Origin: Nitrobacter vulgaris
GTDB taxonomy: Bacteria > Pseudomonadota > Alphaproteobacteria > Rhizobiales > Xanthobacteraceae
Direction of reading: 5' to 3'
DNA: 64,000 nucleotides
NCBI RefSeq assembly: GCF_031453995.1
Contig: NZ_JAVDPZ010000013.1
Span: forward strand, 1-64,000
Shown here: positions 37,973 to 46,970 of the stretch, in pieces
How positions within the stretch are numbered: position 1 is the first letter of the stretch
Layout: each line of letters opens with the position of its first letter
Translations under genes and position numbers: made by a program
The notes under the pieces: model-generated
The model's database searches: none
Told to the model about the DNA's origin: nothing
Seen by the model: the letters and a program-made list of their open reading frames with translations, nothing else

Positions 37973-38757
37973 GGATGCGCGCAACATGGTCGGCCGGACT
38001 TGCGCTGTTGCTATGGGTCATGCTCGGCGCGGACGATGCGCGCGCCGAGCACCTTATCGTCTCCGTATCGAACCATCGCGTCACCGTCACGCCGAACTAT
38101 TCCGGCGAGGAACTGGTGCTGTTCGGCTCGATCGAGCGTGACGGCGGTGCGCCGCTTCCGTCCGCCGGCTACAATCTCGTCGTAACTGTCAGCGGCCCTC
38201 CCGCAGACATGATCACGCGCCGCAAGGAGCGGTGGTTCGGCATCTGGGTGAACGCCAGTTCCCGGCAATTCCTCCAGGTTCCGGCCTATCTTGCGGTGTT
38301 CGCCGACCGGCCGCTGGACAAGATCGCCGCGCCGGACATCCTGCGCCAGCAGCGACTCGGACTGAACAACGTGCTGCTGACGCAGCGCGTCGGTCCCGAC
38401 TACGCCGACGTGCTACCGAGCGATCCGTTCCGGCGCGCCTTCATAAGGCTGCGAAGCGAACAAGGGCTGTACCGCGAGAACACCTCGGCCGTGACTTTCC
38501 TGACCCCGACCCTGTTTCGTACCGGCATCCCGCTCCCGGCAGAGGTGCCGATTGGCACCTACACCATCGGAATCAAGCTGCTTGCCGGTGGCACGCTGAT
38601 CGCAAAGACCGATACGGCGTTCGAAATCGTCAAGGTCGGTTTCGAGCAGTTCGTGGCCACCGCCGCCAAACAACACGGCCTGGTTTACGGCGTGGCGACG
38701 GCGCTTATGGCGTTGATGGCCGGCTGGATGGCATCGATCGTTTTCCGCAGAGATTGA
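37969..38757 (+). CDS. TIGR02186-family membrane-anchored periplasmic protein
   Basis: 262 residues: signal peptide (GLALLLWVMLGADDARAEHL), a periplasmic beta-rich domain (IVSVSNHRVTVTPNYSGEEL, FGSIERDGGAPLP, RKERWFGIWVNASSRQF, RTGIPLPAEVPIGTYTIGIK) and one C-terminal helix (GVATALMALMAGWMASIVF). This matches TIGR02186, a family regularly paired with TauE exporters. Start overlaps the upstream stop by 4 bases. It is probably a partner subunit of the transporter; its biochemical role is unknown. Confidence 0.85.
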   Translation: MRMRATWSAGLALLLWVMLGADDARAEHLIVSVSNHRVTVTPNYSGEELVLFGSIERDGGAPLPSAGYNLVVTVSGPPADMITRRKERWFGIWVNASSRQFLQVPAYLAVFADRPLDKIAAPDILRQQRLGLNNVLLTQRVGPDYADVLPSDPFRRAFIRLRSEQGLYRENTSAVTFLTPTLFRTGIPLPAEVPIGTYTIGIKLLAGGTLIAKTDTAFEIVKVGFEQFVATAAKQHGLVYGVATALMALMAGWMASIVFRRD

Positions 38758-38776
38758 GGGTCTTGGAGTCATATCC

Positions 38777-40081
38777 CTATAGCGCCCATGCGATCGCCAT
38801 CGCCACTACACCGAACGCCATTATGGCGGTGGCGAGCCAACCGAGCCAATACAGCGGCCCCCCTACCCTAAAGTTGCCCATGATCTCGTGGTGCCGCGCC
38901 ACCAACATCAGCAGCACCATCACGGGCACCGCAAGCACACCGTTGATAACCGCGCTCCAGTAGAGCGCCTGGATGGGGTCTATGGGAGTGAAATTGAGGA
39001 CAATTCCGATCGCCGCCGACAACGCCAGCACCGCGTAGAACGCAGCAGCCTCCTTTGGCTTGCGCGCCAGCCCGACCGGCCATCGTCGCCCCTCGCCAAC
39101 GGCATAGGCCGCCGAACCCGCCAGCACCGGAATCGCCAGCAACCCGGTGCCGACAATGCCGAGCGCGAAAATCACTTCCGCGAACCGGCCCGCAATCGGC
39201 CGCAAGGCTTCTGCGGCCTGGGCCGATGTCTGGATGTCGGTCTTGCCGGTGGCATGGAAAGTCGCGGCGGCGGTGAGAATGATCGCGATCGCGATCAAGC
39301 TGGAGAAGGCCATCCCGACGATGGTATCGGCGCGGATGCGGTGGAATTCCTTTTGCGCGCCGTGATGCCTTTGGATCAGGGGTCGTTTTCGGGCATCGAC
39401 ACGCTGGTCTTCCGCTTCCTGCGAGGCCTGCCAGAAGAACAGATACGGCGAAATCGTCGTGCCGAGAATGGCCACGATGGTGGTGAGAAACGGCGCGCTG
39501 AACTCGACGCGCGGAATCAGCAATCCCGCAACCGCCTCACCCCAGGAGACATGCGCGACCGCGAGCGCGGCGACATAGGCGAACAGGCTCAGTGTCAGCC
39601 ACTTCAGAACAGCGACATAGCGCGCGTAATCAAGAAAGATCTGCGCCACGACCGAGGTGATGCCGAACAGCAGCACGTAGGCAAAGGCTGGACCGCCGAA
39701 CAGCAGCCTGGACGCATCCGCCATGGCGCCAAGGTCGGCGGCAACGTTGATGGTGTTAGCGATAAACAGCAGCGAGACGATGCCGTTCAGCAGGCTTGCG
39801 GGATAGTGGCGGCAGACGTTGCCAGCGATGCCGTGCCCGGTGACGCAACCAACCCGCGCGGAAATCTCCTGAATCGCTGCCATCAGGGGAAACGTCAGCA
39901 GCATCGTCCAGCTTGCTCCGTAGCCGAGCTGCGCACCCGTCTGGCTGTAGGTGCCGATGCCGGACGGATCATCGTCCGCGGCCCCGGTGATAAGGCCCGG
40001 CCCGAGCGTTTTGAAGACATCACGAAACGGCCGTAAAGGCGCACCTTTCATAGGTGGCTCGTTCCGGCGTCCACTTTCCAT
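38777..40081 (-). CDS. Nramp-family divalent metal transporter (atypical motifs)
   Basis: 434 residues from the ATG at 40081; a start at 40051 is also possible. About 11 transmembrane segments. The TM1 motif reads GAADDDPSGIGTYSQTGAQL where classical Nramp has DPGN, and TM6 reads TISPYLFFWQASQEAED in place of the canonical MPH. The rest is clear Nramp (FKTLGPGLITG, NTINVAADLGAMADASRLL, RADTIVGMAFSSLIAIAIIL). These changes are shared by a large bacterial subclade whose substrate may differ from Mn2+/Fe2+. Convergent with the TIGR02186 gene, ends 19 bp apart. Confidence 0.88.
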   Translation of the reverse strand: MESGRRNEPPMKGAPLRPFRDVFKTLGPGLITGAADDDPSGIGTYSQTGAQLGYGASWTMLLTFPLMAAIQEISARVGCVTGHGIAGNVCRHYPASLLNGIVSLLFIANTINVAADLGAMADASRLLFGGPAFAYVLLFGITSVVAQIFLDYARYVAVLKWLTLSLFAYVAALAVAHVSWGEAVAGLLIPRVEFSAPFLTTIVAILGTTISPYLFFWQASQEAEDQRVDARKRPLIQRHHGAQKEFHRIRADTIVGMAFSSLIAIAIILTAAATFHATGKTDIQTSAQAAEALRPIAGRFAEVIFALGIVGTGLLAIPVLAGSAAYAVGEGRRWPVGLARKPKEAAAFYAVLALSAAIGIVLNFTPIDPIQALYWSAVINGVLAVPVMVLLMLVARHHEIMGNFRVGGPLYWLGWLATAIMAFGVVAMAIAWAL

Positions 40082-40235
40082 GTTATCCGCGCGTTGTCGC
40101 TCTTGAATGTGTGTCTTAGCTCCGACCGCGTTGACAACACGGACCGGCCGGTTCCGGTTCCCCGTCCGTCTGACGCCGCCGACGGCGAACGAGCGCCGCG
40201 CGGCATTGTCCGAGTGAAATGAGCCGCGGCGGCTT

Positions 40236-40976
40236 TCAACAGCAGCGCGAGGCCGCGATCGCATGCATGTGGGCATAGCCGAGCACGTGCGCGGTGAAAT
40301 CGGCCGAGAAGATTTTGGCGAACGCTCTGTCTCGGATGCTCAAGCCTCCCGCATAGGCGCCAAACGCCGGCATCACCATGCGCGCGCCATCGCTGGCGAA
40401 ACAACGCCGCTCTATCGAACGACCCCGCGTCGAAACCCGCGCCTTGGGATGCAGATGACCTGCGATTTCGCCGAAAGCGCCGGTCGGCTCATGGCGGAAT
40501 ACGATCTCACCCATCGCAACTTCTTCGGCGACAACGCCCCCGAGATCGGATGGCAACGCCGGATCGTGATTGCCCGAAATCCAGATCCAGTCGCGGCGCG
40601 CCTGCATAGCCGAAAGCGCCTCGCGGTCCGGTGCGGACAGGCGTTCATGCGCTTGGCTATCATGAAAGCTGTCGCCCAGCGCGATCACCGTACGCGGATC
40701 GAACCGTGCGACGACCGCGGCGAGACGACCGAGCGTCGCGACCGTATCGTAAGGCGGCAGCAGTACGCCACGCATGGCAAAACTCGAGCCCTTTTCGAGA
40801 TGCAGGTCGGAGACGACCAGCAAGCGTTCCCGTTCCCAGAACAGCGCGCCCGAAAGATCAGCCAGAAATTCGACGCCGCCGACAAGCACGGTCGCGCGGA
40901 ACGGGACGTCGTTGATCGCAAGCACGCTCAAGAGATGATCCGAATCGGAAAGAGGCTCGTTGCTTTCATAGATCAT
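40236..40976 (-). CDS. pdeM: Ligase-associated DNA-damage-response metallophosphoesterase PdeM
   Basis: A metal-dependent phosphoesterase of 246 residues. The calcineurin-like motifs are complete: VVSDLHLEKGSSFAMRG (D-x-H), VIALGDSFHDSQAHERLS (GD), WIWISGNHDPALPSDLGG (GNHD) and FGEIAGHLHPKARVSTRG (GHxH), ending YAHMHAIAASRC. The family accompanies an Lhr-type helicase, an ATP-dependent ligase and an exonuclease in DNA repair. Here only the helicase is adjacent (63 bp upstream, same strand). Start at 40976 chosen over 41021 because the upstream stretch is low complexity and basic. Confidence 0.92.
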   Translation of the reverse strand: MIYESNEPLSDSDHLLSVLAINDVPFRATVLVGGVEFLADLSGALFWERERLLVVSDLHLEKGSSFAMRGVLLPPYDTVATLGRLAAVVARFDPRTVIALGDSFHDSQAHERLSAPDREALSAMQARRDWIWISGNHDPALPSDLGGVVAEEVAMGEIVFRHEPTGAFGEIAGHLHPKARVSTRGRSIERRCFASDGARMVMPAFGAYAGGLSIRDRAFAKIFSADFTAHVLGYAHMHAIAASRCC

Positions 40977-41039
40977 GCGAACGATCTTCCGAAAAGAGCG
41001 GCGGCCATGGGAACAAGGCAAATATGGACCGCGAGGGCA

Positions 41040-43628
41040 TCACCGCTCCATCGCCTCCTTGACGAGATCTTCGGCCGCTTCCGCGAGCAACTCGTCGGAC
41101 GCCTCGCCATAAACCGCCTCGCGGCCGATTTCCAGCATCACCGGAACCGCCAGTGGCGAAATGCGATCGAGCGGCTTATGGGTAATCCGGCCTTTGATCC
41201 GCGCCAGCATATCGCTCAGGCGGCGGATATCCAGCAGTCCGGTCGCAGCGTCGGCGCGGGCCGCTCGCAGCAGCACATGATCGGGTTGATGCTTGCGCAG
41301 CACATCGTAAACAAGATCGGTCGAGAACAAGACCTGCCGTCGGCTCTTTTCCGCCCCGGTGAAACGGCGGGCGATCAGGCCCGAAATGATTGCGCAATTG
41401 CGGAAGGTGCGCTTCATCAACGCGGATTCCGCAAGCCATGCCTCGAGATCATCACCCAGCATGTCCGGATCAAACAACGCATCGAGATCGAACCGGCGCT
41501 GCCGGATCATCGACGAAGCGTCCCCCAGCATCCAGATCGCGAGCGCATACTCGTTGGCGACAAAGCCAAGCGGTCGCGCACGCGCACGCTCCAATCGCCG
41601 CGTCAGCAACATGCCGAGAGTCTGGTGCGCAAGCCGGCCTTCGAACGGATAACAGACCAGATAATGCTTGTCGGCGCGCGGAAAGGTTTCAACGATCATC
41701 TCGCGCGCATGCGGCACACGCGAAAAATGTGACTGCAGCATCAACCATTCGCGCACCTGTTCCGGCAGGCCGCGCCATGCGCGCTTGTCGTCGAGCAGGT
41801 TGCGAACCCGCTCGGCCAGATAGGTCGAGAGCGGAAACTTGCCGCCCATGTAGGACGGCACCTTCGGGCTCTCGTCATTGGCACGCGAAACATAGACCTG
41901 ATCCTCGGACAGCGCCTCGTAACGCACAATCTCGCCGCCGAACACGAAGGTGTCGCCGGCAACCAGGCCTTCGATGAAATATTCTTCGATCTCACCTAAC
42001 ATGCGGCCGCCGCGCGCGATCGCGCCAGTCGAACCGGAACCGCCGTGCCGCAAACGCACCAGCCTCACCTTCAGCATCGCCTCCTCGACGATGGTGCCGA
42101 CGTTGAGGCGGTAGCTTTGTTTTACCTTCGGATTGGCGACGCGCCAGCGCCCCTCTTTGTCCTGCCGGATGCGGGCAAATCGTTCGTAGCTCTTCAGCGC
42201 ATAGCCGCCGGTGGCGACGAAATCGATCACGCCGTCGAAATCAGCACGCGTCAGCGCCGCATAGGGTATGGCGGTTCGCACCTCGTCATAAAGCTCATCG
42301 GCGCGGAACGGCTCGCCGCAGGCGCAGCCCAGAACATGCTGCGCGAGCACATCGAGCGCACCGGAGCGCAACGGCGGCGTGTCCTGCGCATTTTCGTTAA
42401 CCGCATCAATGGCGGCGCGGCATTCCAGCACTTCGAACCGATTAGCCGGCACTAAAACTGCGCGCGAGGCTTCATCAAGACGGTGATTGGCGCGGCCGAT
42501 CCGCTGCATCAGCCGCGAGGCACCCTTGGGCGCACCGATATTGATGACGAGATCGACGTCGCCCCAGTCGACGCCAAGATCCAGGGACGACGTGCAGACC
42601 ACCCCGCGAAGCCGGCCATCCGTCATCGCCTGCTCCACCTTGCGGCGCTGCGCGACGTCGAGCGAGCCGTGATGCAGCGCGATGGCGAGACCGTCGTCGT
42701 TGATGCGCCAGAGATCCTGAAACAACATCTCGGCCTGGCTCCGGGTGTTGACGAACACCAGCGTGGTCCTGTTGCGCCTGATGAGATCGTAGATTTCAGT
42801 CAACGCATGACGCGCCGAATGTCCCGCCCACGGCAGCCGTTCGCTGGTGTCCAGCATCTCGACAATTGGAGCGGCTGCGCCTTCGGCCTCGACAATGTCA
42901 GCCGAAACGGCCTTGCCTTCGAGCTGCGGCACCAGGAATCGCGCCAGCGACTCCGGTTCGGCCACCGTCGCCGACAAGCCGATCGTACGCATTCGCGGAG
43001 CGAGCAGCCACAGCCGGGCGAGCGCCAGTGACAACAGATCGCCTCGTTTCGAGGTCACCAGCGCGTGCAGTTCATCGAGCACAACGCGCCGCAACGACGA
43101 AAAAAGAAACGGCGCATCGTCCGACGCCAGCAGAAGCGCGATCTGTTCAGGAGTGGTCAGCAGGATGTCCGGCGGATAACGCCGCTGTCGCTGCCGGCGT
43201 GACACCGGCGTATCGCCGGTGCGGGTCTCGACCCGGATCGGCAGACTCATCTCGGTGATCGGGGTTTCCAGATTGCGGGCGATATCGACCGCCAGCGCTT
43301 TCAGTGGAGAAATATAGAGGGTGTGAAGGTGCCTTCCCTCTCCCGCAAGGGGAGAGGGAGAAGAGATGTCCACCAGCGTGGGCAGAAATCCGGCCAGCGT
43401 CTTGCCCGCGCCGGTGGGGGCGATCAGCAGCGCCGAACGGCCGGCACGGGCCTTTCGCAGCAACGCCAGTTGGTGGGCACGCGGCGACCATCCCCGCGCC
43501 GCAAACCAGCGCAGAAAGCCGTCAGGCAGCAAGGGCTGCTTTTCGCGATCAGCGATTCCCACGCTCCGAGAAGGTAGGCCGTCCCGCCTGTCCGGTCGAG
43601 TTGGCGGGGATCGAAAGCGAATCAGCAT
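41040..43628 (-). CDS. Ligase-associated Lhr-type DEXH helicase
   Basis: An ATP-dependent DNA helicase of 862 residues. Walker A is LLIAPTGAGKTLAGFLPTL (about 70-88), motif Ia TLYISPLKALAVDIARNLE, the DEXH box VVLDELHALVTSKRGDLLS, motif III IGLSATVAEPESLARFL, helicase C motifs VFVNTRSQAEMLFQDLW, VCTSSLDLGVDWGDVDLVIN and QRIGRANHR. The C-terminal winged-helix/Lhr domain ends with DLVKEAMER. It belongs to the ligase-associated subfamily because of the adjacent pdeM. The matching ligase and exonuclease are not in this window. Confidence 0.95.
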   Translation of the reverse strand: MLIRFRSPPTRPDRRDGLPSRSVGIADREKQPLLPDGFLRWFAARGWSPRAHQLALLRKARAGRSALLIAPTGAGKTLAGFLPTLVDISSPSPLAGEGRHLHTLYISPLKALAVDIARNLETPITEMSLPIRVETRTGDTPVSRRQRQRRYPPDILLTTPEQIALLLASDDAPFLFSSLRRVVLDELHALVTSKRGDLLSLALARLWLLAPRMRTIGLSATVAEPESLARFLVPQLEGKAVSADIVEAEGAAAPIVEMLDTSERLPWAGHSARHALTEIYDLIRRNRTTLVFVNTRSQAEMLFQDLWRINDDGLAIALHHGSLDVAQRRKVEQAMTDGRLRGVVCTSSLDLGVDWGDVDLVINIGAPKGASRLMQRIGRANHRLDEASRAVLVPANRFEVLECRAAIDAVNENAQDTPPLRSGALDVLAQHVLGCACGEPFRADELYDEVRTAIPYAALTRADFDGVIDFVATGGYALKSYERFARIRQDKEGRWRVANPKVKQSYRLNVGTIVEEAMLKVRLVRLRHGGSGSTGAIARGGRMLGEIEEYFIEGLVAGDTFVFGGEIVRYEALSEDQVYVSRANDESPKVPSYMGGKFPLSTYLAERVRNLLDDKRAWRGLPEQVREWLMLQSHFSRVPHAREMIVETFPRADKHYLVCYPFEGRLAHQTLGMLLTRRLERARARPLGFVANEYALAIWMLGDASSMIRQRRFDLDALFDPDMLGDDLEAWLAESALMKRTFRNCAIISGLIARRFTGAEKSRRQVLFSTDLVYDVLRKHQPDHVLLRAARADAATGLLDIRRLSDMLARIKGRITHKPLDRISPLAVPVMLEIGREAVYGEASDELLAEAAEDLVKEAMER

Positions 43629-43850
43629 CCCCCCGCAAACGGTCGGAGTGGGGTTCAGCGCGGCTTGGGAGGCGCGGACAAGCCGCGATAGGGTCCGGCA
43701 TTGTTATGCCAGATGCTGATTTTGATGCTGATTTTGCAAGGTTTTCGCCGTCACCACATCATTCCCTATCAGGTGTGGCTACCGAACCACAGACAAGTTT
43801 CCCGCCGAAGCGTACAGTCTTGCGGTCATTTGCAGTCGGGGACCATCATA

Positions 43851-45218
43851 ATGAAAATGAAAAAAATTCTGCTCGGCGTTCTGCTGGCCAGCACCGCGAT
43901 GAGCGCCCAGGCGGCGGATCTTGCACCGCGGCCCTACACCAAGGCTCCGCCGATGGCTCCGGTCTATGACTGGACTGGCCTTTACTTCGGCGTGAACGCC
44001 GGCCTCGGGGTTGGTCGCAATCAAACCGTGCATAATTTTGGTCCCCCCGGGGCAATTTCGACGCATCTGCAGCCGCTCGGCGCGGTTGGCGGCGGCCAGA
44101 TCGGCTACAATTGGCAGACCAATTCGTTCCTGGGCCCGATCGTATTCGGCGTCGAAGCTGACCTCCAAGGCGCCGACATGACCGACACCCGGACCAACTT
44201 TGTCGGCGCGCTCCAGTACAATCAGAGACTCAACTGGTTCGGCACGGCGCGCGGCCGCGTCGGTCTGGTTAACGGTCCGATGATGACCTACCTAACCGGC
44301 GGTTGGGCCTACGGTAACGTTGGCACCACAGTCATTCAAGGTGGCGTGCCGTCCGCGTTCGGCGGCGGACGCAGCGGCTGGACCTGGGGCAGCGGCGTCG
44401 AAGCCGCGCTCGGCGGCAACTGGACCGGCAAGATCGAGTACCTTTATCTCGATCTGGGTAACCAAGCCTTCGCCGGTCTTCCCGGTCAGGCGCTGCGTTC
44501 CGAGTTGCACGAGAATATCTTCCGCGCCGGCGTGAACTATCGCATCGGCGGCCCCGGCAGCCCGTACGTACCGACAGTCACGGCAAATTGGAACGGCCTG
44601 TATATCGGCGGCAATGCCGGCGGCGGACTCGGTCGCAACCGCAACACCATCTCCGATGCGGCTGGAAATCCGCTCGCCCGATTCAATCTCGCGCCCAGCG
44701 GCTTCATCGGCGGCGGCCAGATCGGCTACAACTGGCAGGCTGGCAACATCGTCTTTGGCCTCGAGACCGACTTCCAGGGCTCGACCCTGGAGGATAATAA
44801 GACCTGCTTCGGCTGCGTGCCGGGGGCCTCTGTCGATTTCAATTCGAAGCTACAGTGGTTTGGCACCGCGCGCGGCCGCCTCGGCTACGCCATCGGACCC
44901 TCGATGTTCTACGCGACCGGCGGTTTCGCCTATGGCAACGTCAAGACTGCGCTCAACAATTTTAGCTTCTCCAACACCCGCACCGGCTACACCGTGGGCG
45001 GTGGCATCGAGACGCCGCTTCCCATCGTGAACCTGTTCGGCGGCCCCCTGTTCGGGCCGAACTGGACCTCAACGACGGAATATCTCTACGTCGACCTCGG
45101 CCGTTCACGATTCAATATCGGTGGCGGGCCGTTCGTAATGAGCACCGGCGCGGAGGAGCACATCTTCCGCACCGGCCTGAACTATCACTTCAATACGCCG
45201 ACGGTCGCGAACTACTGA
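43851..45218 (+). CDS. Outer-membrane protein with two tandem beta-barrel domains
   Basis: 455 residues from the ATG at 43851, preceding a signal peptide ILLGVLLASTAMSAQAADL. Two homologous domains of about 210 residues follow, each an Omp31/Opa-like eight-strand barrel: first VYDWTGLYFGVNAGLGVGRN ... GTARGRVGLVNGPMMTYLTG, second TANWNGLYIGGNAGGGLGRN ... GTARGRLGYAIGPSMFYATG. Each ends ELHENIFRAGVNYRIG or GAEEHIFRTGLNYHF. A single such barrel is the usual protein (about 230 residues); here the unit is duplicated in one chain. Strong terminator follows. Confidence 0.88.
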   Translation: MKMKKILLGVLLASTAMSAQAADLAPRPYTKAPPMAPVYDWTGLYFGVNAGLGVGRNQTVHNFGPPGAISTHLQPLGAVGGGQIGYNWQTNSFLGPIVFGVEADLQGADMTDTRTNFVGALQYNQRLNWFGTARGRVGLVNGPMMTYLTGGWAYGNVGTTVIQGGVPSAFGGGRSGWTWGSGVEAALGGNWTGKIEYLYLDLGNQAFAGLPGQALRSELHENIFRAGVNYRIGGPGSPYVPTVTANWNGLYIGGNAGGGLGRNRNTISDAAGNPLARFNLAPSGFIGGGQIGYNWQAGNIVFGLETDFQGSTLEDNKTCFGCVPGASVDFNSKLQWFGTARGRLGYAIGPSMFYATGGFAYGNVKTALNNFSFSNTRTGYTVGGGIETPLPIVNLFGGPLFGPNWTSTTEYLYVDLGRSRFNIGGGPFVMSTGAEEHIFRTGLNYHFNTPTVANY

Positions 45219-45278
45219 TCGGAAAAGGCCAGGGTTTCAAAGTCCTGGTCTGGCGGAATAAATCTTGGGGGAGTGGGC

Positions 45279-45315
45279 AAGAAAGCCGCATCGCATCGCG
45301 ATGCGGCTTTCTTCA
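45279..45315 (+). terminator. Terminator after the double-barrel gene
   Basis: GAAAGCCGCATCG and its exact inverse CGATGCGGCTTTC form a 13-bp stem with a 5-base loop, followed by TTCTTCA. It lies 60 bp after the stop. A short T tract lowers certainty slightly. Confidence 0.8.
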
Positions 45316-45317
45316 TG

Positions 45318-45380
45318 AACCGGTCGCGAGCGAAGTGGAATCCGGTTCGCGTGAAAAAAACGCGTCAAATCAAAGACTCT
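45318..45380 (-). repeat. Dispersed repeat (TTTGATTTGAC...CACGCGAACCGG family)
   Basis: Read on the minus strand it runs TTTGATTTGACGCG, then CACGCGAACCGGATTCC, then ACTTCGCTCGC. The same order of blocks occurs on the plus strand at 52078-52141, which supports a dispersed repeat family. Confidence 0.7.
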
Positions 45381-45878
45381 AGCCAGGCAGCGCTCTTGCT
45401 CCGCGATCGAAGCTCTGCCGATGCGCTGTCCTTGCGCAAGGCCTTGATCGTAATGTGCGGCACGGTACGGGTCCGGCCAAAGGCAGTCCGTTATTCGGCG
45501 GAAGCGGAAATAGTCCTCGCGCCATAACCCCATCACCTGATCCAAGCCCCTTTGGGGCCGACCTTCTCGCCATTACCGAGTCCGATCACGCCGTCCGTTT
45601 CGGGACCGCGACCTTCGAGCTTGTCGCTCCGGATCTCGCCGGATGACTCGGAGCTTCGGAGCGCTGGAACGGCGACGTTTCTGGTCCTGGAATTGGCGGG
45701 AGCGTCGCAGGCCATGCCTATGCCGATCCTGAACCAGATTTGGCCAGCTAATCGCTTCATAGAAGAAAAATCGATCTATCTGGCGCCGCGACGGGCCGCC
45801 GCACTTGCGCGCCCTGATACGCAATTCCCATGTTCTGGATGCCGGCCACCAAATCCGGTGAGGGTTTCGAGAGGTTTA
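45381..45878. other. Unassigned region upstream of htpX
   Basis: 498 bases. Several short open frames exist (for example a minus-strand frame from 45545 containing REDYFRFRRITDCLWPDPYR) but none has a recognisable domain or ribosome site I trust, and one runs through the repeat. The htpX promoter should be near 45800-45860. Confidence 0.4.
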
Positions 45879-46799
45879 ATGAACTATTTCCGTACTGCGA
45901 TCCTGCTGGCGGGGCTCACCGGCCTGTTCATGGGCGTGGGCTATTTGATCGGCGGCGCCAGCGGCGCGACGATAGCGCTCGTCGTCGCCGCCGCGACCAA
46001 TATCTTCGCTTATTGGAACTCCGACCGCATGGTGTTGTCGATGTACGGCGCACATGAGGCCGATGCCGGCACCGCGCCAGACCTGCACCGGCTGGTGTCC
46101 GAGCTTGCTGCGCGTGCCAGCCTGCCGATGCCGCGCGTGTTCGTGATGGACAATCCGCAGCCCAACGCTTTTGCCACCGGCCGCAATCCGGAGAATGCCG
46201 CCGTGGCGGTGACGACGGGACTGATGCAGTCGCTCAGCCGCGAGGAACTGGCCGGCGTGATCGCGCATGAACTTGCGCATATCAAACATCACGACACGTT
46301 GCTGATGACCATTACCGCGACCTTCGCGGGCGCGATCTCGATGCTGGCGCAGTTCGGCATGTTCTTCGGTGGTAACCGCGACAACAACGGCCCCGGTATC
46401 ATCGGCTCGCTGGCGATGATGATCCTCGCGCCGCTCGGAGCCATGCTGGTGCAAATGGCGATCAGCCGCACCCGCGAATACGCCGCCGACGAGATGGGCG
46501 CGCGCATCTGCGGCCAGCCGATGTGGCTCGCTTCGGCACTGGCCAAGATCGACAATGCCGCGCATCAGATCCCAAACATGGAGGCGGAGCGCGTGCCCGC
46601 GACCGCGCACATGTTCATCATCAACCCACTGTCGGGACACGGTATGGATAACCTGTTCGCGACTCATCCCTCGACCGAAAACCGCATCGCCGCATTGCAG
46701 AAGCTCGCCGGGCAGTCCGGCGAAGGTCTTGCCCGCCGCGCGGCGCCCGACTCCCGCGGCCCCTGGAACAGTGGCCCTCGCCGGGGTCCGTGGGGTTAA
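45879..46799 (+). CDS. htpX: Membrane metalloprotease HtpX
   Basis: A zinc protease of the inner membrane that degrades misfolded membrane proteins. 306 residues from the ATG at 45879, preceded by GAGAGG; a longer upstream frame lacks support. Two N-terminal helices (AILLAGLTGLFMGVGYLIGG, ATIALVVAAATNIFAYW), then the zinc motif GVIAHELAHIKHHDTLL (HExxH), further helices (ITATFAGAISMLAQFGMFFG) and the third ligand region TREYAADEMGARIC. C-terminal PLSGHGMDNLFATHPSTENR is the family ending. Confidence 0.96.
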   Translation: MNYFRTAILLAGLTGLFMGVGYLIGGASGATIALVVAAATNIFAYWNSDRMVLSMYGAHEADAGTAPDLHRLVSELAARASLPMPRVFVMDNPQPNAFATGRNPENAAVAVTTGLMQSLSREELAGVIAHELAHIKHHDTLLMTITATFAGAISMLAQFGMFFGGNRDNNGPGIIGSLAMMILAPLGAMLVQMAISRTREYAADEMGARICGQPMWLASALAKIDNAAHQIPNMEAERVPATAHMFIINPLSGHGMDNLFATHPSTENRIAALQKLAGQSGEGLARRAAPDSRGPWNSGPRRGPWG

Positions 46800-46970
46800 G
46801 GAGCCGCAGTCCGTCAAGTATTGAGCAACGGTAATCAGCGCCCCGTCGGGCGAGTCCGACGGCGCACGTCCATCGACTCCTTTTCCCCAGCGATCCTTCG
46901 ACGCGATAGTCCCTTGTCAGAGAACAGCCAATCGGCTTGGTGTGATGCTTTGCCATGGAGATTTCATAGA

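Noticed and set aside
45237..45545. A 102-codon minus-strand frame after the double-barrel gene
   Set aside because: It runs through the terminator and a dispersed repeat and has no recognised family; left as unassigned.
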